Of a stretch of DNA of 60,446 bases, positions 51,621 through 60,446 are shown piece by piece. The notes beneath the pieces are model-generated. The model made no database searches, was not told where the DNA came from, and was given only the letters and a program-made list of their open reading frames with translations. The stretch comes from Zygnema cylindricum (lineage: Eukaryota; Streptophyta; Zygnematophyceae; Zygnematales; Zygnemataceae), in contig JBBHKE010000264.1 in assembly GCA_037447655.1 (NCBI GenBank), forward strand, positions 1 to 60,446, given 5' to 3'. The position numbers and the translations under genes are program-made. The number at the start of each line of letters is the position of its first letter. Position 1 is the stretch's first letter.

Positions 51621-52140
51621 GACAGGAGAAACCGAGGACGCGTCCTTTGAGGAGGATGGGGAGCTCCTTCGTGACGAGAGTCTGGAGGAGAAGGAGATCC
51701 CTGAAAGGCAGAAGTGTGCCTTTCGAGCAATTTGGGAAACTCCACAAGAAGGATGGATCATCGACTCATGTGCATCTATGCATATGTGTCGTGACAAGGA
51801 CCTCTTCACTAAGCTAAGGAAATTCCCTACTGTAGAAATAGAGTATGGGGATAGGAGAGTGGTTACTACACATCTAGTGGGGTCGGTAGATCTGAAAGTC
51901 TTAGTGGAGGGTAAGACTTCTATACTCACATTGTCAGATGTACTCCACATTCCTTAGCTGAGTAAAAATCTTGTCTCTACGTCTGTGTTAGATGACAAAG
52001 ATTTTGAAACCTTCGCTAGTAGGGAGTCTTTACAGCTAAGTATGGGGAAGAAGTTTACTTCACAGCAAATAAGTGTAACCAATGAATGTTTAGGCTTAAC
52101 CTAAGTAATGAAAAGAAGAATGCTTACTATGTTGGAGCTC
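51621..52140 (+). pseudogene. E8 aspartic protease
   Basis: EGWIIDSCASMHMCRDKDLFTKLRK: D-S-G is D-S-C. TAG after VLHIP (51957), then further breaks. Confidence 0.8.
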
Positions 52141-53241
52141 CTAAGTTGATTATTTGACATAAACGATTGGGGCATGTGCATTTTGATAGGTTAAGGGAAA
52201 TGAAAAAGCTTGAGGTAGTAGAAGGCATTCAGTTTGGGGATAATAAAATGATGAATGATTGTAGTGACTGTGCTCAAGGTAAGGCTTACAGACTTCCATT
52301 TCCCAAAGCTGCTATATATAGAGGTGAGAATGTACTAGATCTAGTTCACATAGATATCTAAGGACCTACAAAAGTACCTTCGGTTGGAGGAAAGAGGTTT
52401 ATGTTGACAATAACCGATGATTGGTCTAGATACTTTAGAGTCTACTTCCTAAAAACAAAAGTCTGAAACATCAACTTTCTTCAAAGAATGTAAATCTTGG
52501 AGTGAGAAGTTGCATGAAACCCCCATTAAGAGAATAAGGAGTGATACTTGGGGAGGATATACCTCTAGCCAGTTAGAGGAATACTTGAGAGTTGAGTGAG
52601 TTCAACACCAGAAAACCGTACCATATAACCCGGAACAAAATGTGGTAGCTGAGAGGTTGAACAGAACACTAAGAGATAGTGCATGTAATATGTTGGCCGT
52701 CAAGAAAATAGGAAAAAGATTTTGGGTAGAGGCCATGAACTGTGCCACCTACATTTAGAATAAAGTCCTTACCTCAGCTGTAAAGGGAATGACACCTTAT
52801 AAGAATGGGTGGGAAGGAAGCCAGATTTCTCTCACCTCAAAGTATTGGTAGCCAAGTTTATAGTCTTGACACGGATAGGAAAAACTGGAAACTAGATGCT
52901 AAGGGAAAACTTGGATGCTTTATAGGATATGATTAGGATGTCAAAGGATATAGAGTCTATGACTTAGCAATGAGAGATATCATTCTGGTCAAAAACCTAG
53001 TTGTCATGGATGAAGGGAAGTCATTTGACCCTTTTAAATATACAAAAAAGATAAAAATCAGATTTGAGTATGAAGGTGAAGAGAACTCCATCCCTCCCGA
53101 AATGACCATGAGTGAAACAGGAATTGCAGATTTAGGGGAGATCTAAAACACATGCAATCCACCGGAAACCTCAAATTTTCCTATGGAAATCGAGGAAATA
53201 GAAGAGGAGGGACCAAAACCGGCTTTCATGATTATGGGAAT
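52141..53241 (+). pseudogene. E8 integrase
   Basis: HKRLGHVHFDRLREMKKLEVVEG, CSDCAQGKAYRLPF, HIDI-stop-GPTKVPSVGGKRFMLTITDDWSRYFRVYF; RSDTWGGYTSS (DNGGEY motif lost), NPEQNVVAERLNRTL, LGYD-type C-terminal part with stops. The most decayed F1 integrase here. Confidence 0.8.
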
Positions 53242-54274
53242 AGTAGAAATAAAAGGTTATATTAGTATTTTCTAGGTTTTGTAAAATGCATAAAAGAAGC
53301 AGAGGCAGTGTGCCTTTAACTCCTCTCTCTAACTCCCACACTTGTCGCAGTCACTAAAAGTTGGAGAGGGAGATAGAGCCATGGTCGCCAATGCTATCCC
53401 GACGGGGGCAAACATTAGGTTGGTAGATTTAACCAAAATGAACTTGGCGGACCCAGGATTTGAAACTGGTACCTGCCGTCCGTCAAGGCAACCGGTAACC
53501 GGTAGCCTTAGCCATCTAGTCTAAACCAGAGATACATGATATAGGGTTTAGTATTTATTTAAATGTTAACACGTAGACTATTTCATTAAACGGGATATTT
53601 TGACATAGATACAGTTTGTAATGTACGGCGTACGGAAAATCCGAAACGAATATCGCGCATTTTGTTTCGAAGGCGAAACAAATATTGCGCAAGTATTTAT
53701 GACGGCCATGATTGAAATCCGGCTTAATCGGACGGCCACGAAACATGCCGAGATGGCAGAATGGGTTATCGGCGGTTTGCGGACGACGTCACATCAATCG
53801 CCACGTGGCGCAATCGCATTTGATTATGGCATCTACGAGGATTCTAGGAACGAATCCAAAAATGACATGTGTCTACTTATTGGCCATGTCGTACAATGGC
53901 CGTACATAAAGTACACCGGCACCTGTACCTTTATGTACAATACACTAATATGATTGGTGCCGTACCTCAGTAGATAGAGTTTTAGAGAGAGATAGGACTT
54001 AGAAAAATTACTAGATAGGACCCTCTCTCCCAGAGAGCATTTGTACAAAAGGTCAACTTTGACCCTCGATAACTTACTGCTCAGGGAAGCAAATTCACAG
54101 ATTCTTTTTGCTATCGACTCATAGGAGTCTTGCCTTCGCAGAGGTGAAGGTAGTTGGAGTTTTTGTCTGCCAAGGTGGTAGTTATTCTTGCTGAAACACA
54201 AAGGGGTCACGGTAATCCTAGAGGCTTCATGTGAGCTGCCTACTCTGCGGTCCTATGGAGGTCTCAGAGTTGCA
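53242..54274 (+). repeat. E9 5' LTR (F1)
   Basis: Start mutated to AGTAGAAATAAAAGG (3' LTR has TGTAGAAATAAAATG); end CAGAGTTGCA. Confidence 0.9.
53435..53517 (-). ncRNA. antisense tRNA-like Pol III unit (E9 5' LTR)
   Basis: Minus strand ATGGCTAAGGCTACCGG, T arm CCAGT-TTCAAAT-CCTGG (4 of 5 pairs) with B box GTTTCAAATCC (53456-53466), TTTT (53435-53438). Confidence 0.55.
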
Positions 54275-55195
54275 GGTTATAGGCCCACCATCTAGGGTGC
54301 CCATATTCAATGGAGTTGGCTTCATATATTGGGAAAGTATTATGACAGGAGCTCTATGTGAGAGACATTTTTGGGGAATAGTGAGTGGATGTGTGAGGCG
54401 TCCATCTAGTCTTAGGATACCTCCAAGGTTTACGAAGGCAGATTCACTAGAGATGCAGATCCATCTTCAACAAAGGAGACAAAGGAAGGAGAGGTGGTGG
54501 ACATAGGAAAGGAGAAGGAGACGACCACACCAATAGCAACGTGTTCGGCATTCATGTCACCTATTTCAAGGAACGAGGAGAATGATATTGATACTTCGGA
54601 CTTCAACAATATGGTAGCAAAGCACTTCTTCCTCCGCCATCTTACTCAAGGACTTGCATGTCCTCATTTGCATGTAGAAAAGGCATCTGATCTTTGGATA
54701 GCTCTCATAGAGATGTACCGAAGTGGTACGATTCAGCAACAACAGTTGGGTGATCAGAAAGTTAAGGAGTATGTATACAATGAGGGGAAGATTGTGGATT
54801 TTTGCAATGAGCTTGCTACACTTTTCATGGAACTAAAGAGTGCTGCAAAAGTATTTAGTGAAAAGGAAAAAGTCAACTGTTTACTAATGAAGTTACCCGA
54901 TGAGTTCGAGAACATAGTCAACCATGTGTAGGACTTGGCGGACTCAAGGTGGATTTGGAATTTTGTGGTAGGGATGATTCTCGTTCGGGTGAATACAATT
55001 GAGATCCGAAGGGGAGAAAAGAGTGGGCAAAATGTGGTAGCTGGGACCGATTGGAGAAACAATGATTCCAAGAAAAAGGTTGGAATTATCGAGGGGAGGG
55101 GCAGAAAAATTAGACTTAGGAGTTCAGCCCAATGAATCCTAAGGGTTTGTGCCATTTTTGAAAGAAACTCGGGAACTATATGGCTGAATGCACTA
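54255..55195 (+). pseudogene. E9 gag
   Basis: MEVSELQVIGPPSRVPIFNGVGFIYWESIMTGALCERHFWGIV, frame change near 54490, then 54494-54931 (NNMVAKHFFLRHLTQGLACPHLHVEKASDLWIALIEMYRSGTI ... LLMKLPDEFENIVNHV-stop). In the knuckle the second Cys codon is TGA and His is Asn (CHF-stop-KKLGNYMAEC). Confidence 0.85.
54275..54289 (+). other. E9 primer-binding site, half-tRNA type, mutated
   Basis: GGTTATAGGCCCACC: one mismatch, which also turns the internal ATG into ATA. The U5 ATG (54255) remains. Confidence 0.75.
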
Positions 55196-55840
55196 AGTTA
55201 ACCGAGCTACGGTTAAAGAAGGGGCAGACCGGTGGACCCCCAAGAGGAAAGAAAAAGGCCCTTTTGACACAGGTACATAAGGCGGAATCCGAGGATGAGG
55301 ACAATGAACTCCTATTGGATGAGGAGTTGGAAGCAAAAAATGAGGTCAAACATCCACGAAAGCAGAAATTTGCTTTCTGTGGATTGAAAGGTGAAGCACG
55401 CTAGATTGTAGATTCAGGTGCATCCATCCACATGTGTAAAGATAAACACTTGTCCACTAAGATAAGAAAGATTCCCACCGTAGAGATAGAGTACAAGGAT
55501 GGGAGACTACTACTCTTTTACGATTAGTAGATCTAAGGGATGGGAGAATAGTCACTACTACTTTTGTAAGATTGCTAGATCTAAAAATGTCAGTAGAAGG
55601 AAAGACATCTATAGTTGCATTCTCCAATGTATTGTTTATTCCGGAGATGAACAAAAACCTCATCTCTACGTCTGTATTAGATGATAAAGGTTTTTTTACT
55701 AGCACTAGGGAAGGAGTCTATACTGCTAGTTTTGAGGAGGATGTCTATTTTATTGCTGAGAAATGTAGCAAAGGGATGTTCAGGCTGATTTTTAGTAATG
55801 AAATAATGAAACTTTATTATGCTGGTGTTCAATGATATAA
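55196..55840 (+). pseudogene. E9 aspartic protease
   Basis: A stop replaces Trp directly before IVDSGASIHMCKDKHL, and D-S-G itself is intact. A local duplication of GATGGGAGA...ACTACT (55498-55565) adds a second copy of part of the segment that follows, followed by LLDLKMSVEGKTSIVAFSNVLFIPEMNKNLISTSVLDDKGF. Confidence 0.8.
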
Positions 55841-56940
55841 TGTTGTGGCATAAGAGGCTTGGGCATGTGAATCTAGATAAGTTAGGAGAGATGAAAAATA
55901 TGGGAGTAGTGGAAGGATTTCAGTTCGGTGAAAGTGAGAATCTAAATAATTGTAGTGGATGTGCTCAAGGTAAAGCACACAGGCTACCCTTCCCAAAAAC
56001 TGCCACCTATAAGGGAGAAAAGATTCTAGATTTAGTACACACAGATATTTGGGGGCCGGCTAGAGTGCCATCACCCGGGGGGAAGAGATTTATGATGACT
56101 ATCACCGATGATTGGTCTCGGTATTCCAGGGTGTATTTTCTGAAAAATAAGTCAGAGGCTCAGGAATGCTTCAAACAATATAAAGCATGGAGTGAAAAAC
56201 TCCATGAAACCTCAATCAAGAGAGTAAGGAGTGACAATGGTGGAGAATATACCTCTAACCAGTTTGAGGATTTTTTGAGAGAAGATGGAGTGCAACACCA
56301 AAAGACTGTTCCTGAAAATCATGAGGAGAATGTTGTAGCTGAAAGATTAAATAGAACACTGAGTGATAGTGCTAGAAGTATGCAATCAGATAAGAAGATA
56401 GGAAAGAAGTTTTGGGCAGAAACAATGAACTGTGCAAATTATCTCAAGAATAGAGTTCTTACTTCAGCAGTAAAAGGCCAAACACCCTATGAGAGATGGA
56501 CAAGCCGAAAATCAGATGTTTCACACTTGAAGGTTTTCGGTAGTCAAGTGTTCAGTTTAGACACAGATCGGTGAAACTGGAAGTTAGACCCAAAAGGAAA
56601 ACCAGGATATCTACTAGGATATGATGAAGATATAAAAGGATATAGAGTCTATGATCTTAAACGAGAGGATATTATCCTAGTGAAGCACCTAGTAGTTATG
56701 GATGAAGGAAAATCTATAGATTCCTTTAAGCATACAAAGACAGTCAAAATCAGATTTGAGTCAGAAAATTCAGACTACTTTGAGCTTCCTAACTATCTAG
56801 GGTTTCAAGAAGATGATGATCTTGCAGGTACAGATCAGATCGAGAAGGACTCAAATGTGGAACCCCTATTATTAACTCCAACCGAAGCGGAAGACGTGGT
56901 GGAAATCGACCCGGAATCAAAGAATAGGGGAGAAGTAGAA
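55841..56940 (+). pseudogene. E9 integrase
   Basis: LWHKRLGHVNLDKLGEMKNMG, CSGCAQGKAHRLPF, HTDIWGPARVPSPGGKRFMMTITDDWSRYSRVYFLKN, RSDNGGEYTSNQFEDFL, ENHEENVVAERLNRTL: Asp-Asp-Glu all present in one 251-codon frame. TGA at 56572 (DTDR-stop-NWKLDPKGKPGYLLGYDEDIKGYRVYDL) is its only break. Confidence 0.9.
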
Positions 56941-57960
56941 ATTGTTCGGAAGAATCCCAGAAAGCCATCAATTCTGGCAACCGAGTTTGAGGGAGGAAGA
57001 AGAAGCAGCAAAAGACTGCAAGAGAGAGAAGTTAACAATAAGTTAACCAAACTGTCTCACCCCGATGAACCTCAAACTTATAATGAGGCAATGACTTGTC
57101 CTGAAAGAAATCGGTGGAAGACAGCCATTAATGAGGAGATGGCCTCAATTATGGCGGCCGATACATGGGAATTGGTGGATTGTCCTCCTCACAAGAAGCC
57201 AATTGGGTGTAAGTGGGTATTTAAACTGAAACTCAACCCGGATAACAGCATTGAGCGCTACAAGGCTCCGTTAGTGGCGAAGGGATTTACCCAAAAAGAA
57301 GGAATTGACTACGAGGAGACTTTTGCTCCAGTCATCAGGTTTCCTTCGGTTCGGATACTTCTCAGTATGGCGGCAGCAGAAGACATGGAAATGCATCATA
57401 TGAACATCAAGACGGCCTTCCTACATGGAGAGTTGGAAGAGGAAATTTTTATGCGACAGCCCAAAGAATTTGTGGAGCAAGGGGAGGAAAGTAAGGTATG
57501 TCGATTGATCAAATCTTTGTATGGGCTGAAACAGGTTCCCCGTCAATGGAACAAGAAGCTCGATGAGTTTCTTACAGGTTTGGGATATGTTCGGATCAGC
57601 TCAGATCACTCAATTTATTTGTTTGAAGATGAAGAAGGAATTTTTTTTTTTTGCAATTTATGTTGATAATTTGCTTGTTTTAAGTAAATCTATAAATAAA
57701 ATAAATAAGTTGAAAAATGAATAAAAGGAAGATTTGAGATAAAGGATATAAAAGAAGCAAGGTATATTTTGGGAATTCAGGTAAAGAGAGACAGAGATAG
57801 ATAAATAATAAGATTAACTCAAAAAGAGGCCATTCGAAACATGTTAGAAAAATTCCAAATGGACAAGGCTAATAGTTGTACCACTCCTATGGAATTAAAA
57901 AAGGGAAGTGAGGGGAGTGAGGAAGAGGGAGTTATAATCTTAGATGATAAGGTAGGCCCA
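56941..57960 (+). pseudogene. E9 reverse transcriptase
   Basis: 56680-57666 is open through RWKTAINEEMASIMAADTWELVDCP, GCKWVFKLKLNPDNSIERYKAPLVAKGFTQKEG, MNIKTAFLHGELEEEIFMRQP (Asp of the MDIK motif is Asn), LYGLKQVPRQWNKKLDEFLTGLGY. A 12-T run (57641-57652) shifts the frame ahead of YVDNLLVL, where YVDD is YVDN. Two catalytic Asp positions are therefore lost. Confidence 0.88.
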
Positions 57961-58640
57961 GAAGAGAAAAGATTTATGCAGACCATCCCTAATAGACAAG
58001 TAGTGGGCATCTTAATATATTTCATGAATTGTACCCGTCCGGACATAGCCGCAGCCGTAGGAGTACTAAGTAGGAGTTTGAATGCTCCTACTAAGAAAAA
58101 TAGGGTGGCAGCTAAGAGAGTCCTTAGATATCTTATAGGAACTAGAGATCTATGGTTACATTTGGGTGGGAAAAATACTGACATCACCACTTAGAGTGGT
58201 GCCAACTATAAGGATGCTCTTATGAGGAGATGCATATCTAGATATGTATTGTATGTGGGTGATGGGGCTGGCTCCAGGAGCAGCAAGCAGCAAAAGGTCA
58301 TTGCTCAGTCCACCATGGAGGCTGAGTACATGGCTTCTTCCTCTGCTGTAAAAGAATTAATGTGGGTCAAGTCTTTGCTTGGTGAGCTTGGTCATCTTAA
58401 GAGTGGTGTCCAAAAGGTGTTTTGTGATAATCAGGCTGCAATTGCCAATTCTGCCAATCCTAAACATCACTTTAAAGCGAAACACAGGGACATTAGACTT
58501 AGCTTTGTTAGAGAGATAGTAGAAAACAAGATAATCAGTTTGGAGTATAAACCAGATAGTGAAATGGTAGCAGATATGATGACAAAAGCTGTTCCTTCCC
58601 CTAAACGAATTTTCTGCCGGGAGAAGTGTGGTCTCAAAAT
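57961..58640 (+). pseudogene. E9 RNase H
   Basis: LIYFMNCTRPDIAAAVGVLSRSLNAPTKKN, RYLIGTRDLWLHLGG, then TTW is TT-stop (58194) and SYGDA is NYKDA. The rest (58222-58653) is open: STMEAEYMASSSAVKEL, CDNQAAIANSANPKHHFKAKHRDIRLSFVRE, MVADMMTKAVPSPKRIFC. Confidence 0.85.
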
Positions 58641-58653
58641 AAAGAGTCACTAG

Positions 58654-58666
58654 AAAATAAGGGGAG
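58654..58666 (+). other. E9 polypurine tract
   Basis: AAAATAAGGGGAG directly before the 3' LTR. Confidence 0.9.
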
Positions 58667-59698
58667 TGTAGAAATAAAATGTTATTTTAGTATTTTCTAG
58701 GTTTTGTAAAATGCAGAAAAGAAGCAGAGGCAGTCTGCCTTTAACTCCTCTCTCTAACTCCCACACTTGTCGCAGTCACTAAAAGTTGGAGAGGGAGATA
58801 GAGCCATGGTCGCCAATGCTATCCCGACGGGGGAAAATATTAAGTTGGTAGATTTAACCAAAATGAACTTGGCGGACCCAGGATTTGAAACTGGTACCTG
58901 CCGTCCGTCAAGGCAACCGGTAACCGGTAGCCTTAGCAATCTAGTCTAAACCAGAGATACATGATATAGGGTTTAGTATTTATTTAAATGTTAACACGTA
59001 GACTATTTCATTTAACGGGATATTTTGACATAGATACAGTTTGTAATGTACGGCGTACGGAAAATCCGAAACGAATATCGCGCATTTTGTTTCGAAGGCG
59101 AAATAAATATTGCGCAAGCATTTATGACGGCCACGATTGAAATCCGGCTTAATCGGACGGCCACGAAGCATGGCGAGATCCCGGAATGGGTTTCAACAGT
59201 TTGTGGATGACGTCACATCAATCGCCACGTGGCAGAATCGCATTTGATTACAGTGTCTACGAGGATTCTAAGAACAAATCAAAAAATAACATGTGTCTGC
59301 TTATTGGCCATGTCCTACAATGGCCATACATTAAGTACACCGACACCTGTACCTTTATGTACGATACACTAATATGATTGGTGCCGTACCTCAATTGATA
59401 GAGTTTTAGAGAGAGATACGACTTAGAAATTTTTTATAGATTGGACCCTCTCCCCCAATAAGCTTTTCTACAAAATGTCAAATTTGACCCTTAATAACTT
59501 ACTGCTCAGGGAGCAAAGTTAGAGATTCTTTTTGCTATCCACTCAGGGGATTCTTGCCTTCACAAGGGTGAAGGTAGTCACAGTTTTTGTCTATCAGGGT
59601 GGCAATTATTCTTGCTGAAACAAAAAGGGGTCAGGGTTATCTTAGAGGCTTCGTGTCAGCTGCCTACTCTGAGGTCCAATGGAGGTCTCAGAGTTGCA
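58667..59698 (+). repeat. E9 3' LTR (F1)
   Basis: TGTAGAAATAAAATG ... CAGAGTTGCA; keeps a U5 ATG (59680) in the gag-leader context ATGGAGGTCTCAGAGTTGCA. Confidence 0.9.
58860..58942 (-). ncRNA. antisense tRNA-like Pol III unit (E9 3' LTR)
   Basis: Same as the 5' LTR copy apart from one base (TTGCTAAGG for TGGCTAAGG region); T4 at 58860-58863. Confidence 0.55.
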
Positions 59699-59952
59699 GG
59701 AACCAATGAGAAAGTAAGGAGAAATCTAAGACTTCCCTCCATCCCAGCTTCAAAGTTTGAGGGGGGGAGAACGAGCAGCAAGGTAACTAAGCTATCTTAC
59801 CCATATATGCCCCAGTCATACTCAGAGGCAGTAAACAGTCCGAGAAAGACACATGGATTAGAGCCATAAATGGTGAGATGGCCTCTGTCATGGAAGCAAA
59901 TACTTGGGAACTAGCGGATTGTCCCCCGGAAAGAAAACCGATTGTGTAATAG
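59699..59952 (+). pseudogene. E8 pol, continuation after E9 (linker and RT start)
   Basis: RRNLRLPSIPASKFEGGRTSSKVTKLSYPYMPQSYSEAVNSP matches the pre-RT linker of E2 (RNPRLPSILALEFEGG), then NGEMASVMEANTWELADCPPERKPI in a shifted frame. E8 ends within RKPIGC; what follows is unrelated. Confidence 0.8.
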
Positions 59953-60032
59953 GGTTACATAGTTAGTACTTAGTGGCTAGAAACTAGGCTGCTATAATGT
60001 GGAGCATCGCAGTTGCAATTCCAAACCAGCGT
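59953..60032. other. junction sequence, unassigned
   Basis: Eighty bases between truncated E8 and an F2 LTR; nothing recognisable apart from a GCATCGCAGTTGCAAT motif resembling an F2 module. Confidence 0.4.
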
Positions 60033-60446
60033 TGTTGTTCTACAACCACCGGTGCACGTGGAGGAGCAGCAATAGTAGTAGAAGTAGACATGATACACTC
60101 TCAGAAGCTATCAAGAATCCTACCAAACAGCTGTTCTTAAGTGCTCATCAATTCTTATACAAGCATCCAAACTTCACAAAACTCTAACAAAATATAGAGT
60201 AGCATAAACAGTGATAACTCCCAAAGTTTCAGCACAATTGACCATACAACAATAAAAATATAATACTCAAAAGTTTCCCAAAAACTGTTTGCAGTTTTAC
60301 TACTTGGAAGTCTGGATACATAATATGTTATGAGTCCTAAGTCTTATACTTGTGTTGAACTGGCAACTCCAGTGTACTTGAGAGGTACGTCAAACCACCA
60401 AGATACCACTAATCTGTCCAGCTACCATTGAGCTATCACTAAGCTA
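60033..60446 (-). repeat. F2 LTR, partial at window edge
   Basis: TGTTGTTCTACAACCACCGGTGCACGTGG ... collinear with 21709-22130. On the minus strand the MSTSTTT gag leader is visible (ATG from the CAT at about 60088). The LTR runs out of the window. Confidence 0.8.

Larger units (their letters stand above)
49645..53241 (+). mobile_element. E8, F1 Ty1/copia retrotransposon, 5' part
   Basis: 5' LTR, primer site, gag, protease and integrase remnants, interrupted in the integrase-RT linker by E9. It continues at 59699-59952 and then ends abruptly. No 3' LTR in the window. Confidence 0.85.
53242..59698 (+). mobile_element. E9, F1 Ty1/copia retrotransposon nested in E8
   Basis: LTRs of 1033 and 1032 bp, primer site, gag-pol, polypurine tract, and TSD GGAAT (53237-53241) / GGAAC (59699-59703). 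It splits E8 in the linker before RT, where E2 reads GGATAGGGGAGC at the same place. Confidence 0.9.

Overview
The window reads as a retrotransposon-packed stretch of a land-plant (streptophyte) nuclear genome. No bacterial-style operon and no intact host protein gene is recognisable. Nearly all long reading frames are Gag, protease, integrase, reverse transcriptase (RT) or RNase H pieces in the order GAG-PR-INT-RT-RH, the Ty1/copia order. The plant assignment rests on two kinds of primer-binding site that match plant initiator tRNA-Met as I recall its sequence: its 3' end in one family and its anticodon arm in two others. The exact lineage cannot be told from the window.

I use four working family names. 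F1: LTRs of about 1 kb (TGTTGA or TGTAGA ... TTGCA) with an antisense tRNA-like unit. F2: LTRs of about 0.87-0.95 kb (TGTTG ... AACA) with repeated GCAGCTGC palindromes. F3: 347-bp LTRs. F4: Gag-only elements (TR-GAG-like) with 738-bp LTRs.

Layout. 1-1075: 3' end and truncated LTR of F1 element E1. 1076-7415: F1 element E2 (+), decayed. 7445-10472: F2 element E3 (-), missing gag and integrase. 10478-15558: F3 element E4 (-) with TSD ataga. 15559-21708: the only stretch without recognised retroelements; it holds several tandem repeats and ends in a CAT-rich satellite. 21709-36000: F2 composite (-) with four LTR copies and one outer TSD (ttgca), carrying F1 element E5 (-, 29504-35880), the best preserved F1 copy. 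36019-48051: F1 element E6 (+), whose RNase H is split at 40989-46762 by a three-LTR, two-gag F4 tandem with TSD gtatg. 48052-49310: remaining CAT satellite with a solo F1 LTR. 49311-49644: a pyrimidine-rich satellite. 49645-53241 and 59699-59952: F1 element E8 (+), split by F1 element E9 (+, 53242-59698). 60033-60446: start of another F2 LTR.

The main observations fit together. F1 and F2 appear to be primed by a half-molecule of initiator tRNA whose anticodon pairs with an AUG in the primer-binding site, and Gag translation appears to start inside the LTR and read straight through that site. Every F1 LTR carries an antisense tRNA-like Pol III unit (A box, B box, T-run). The Gag-only F4 family uses the ordinary 3' end of the same tRNA. 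Insertion order can be read from target-site duplications: a CAT satellite was hit in turn by F2, E6 and a solo F1 LTR; E5 landed in the F2 LTR, F4 in E6 and E9 in E8. No element has an undamaged set of genes.
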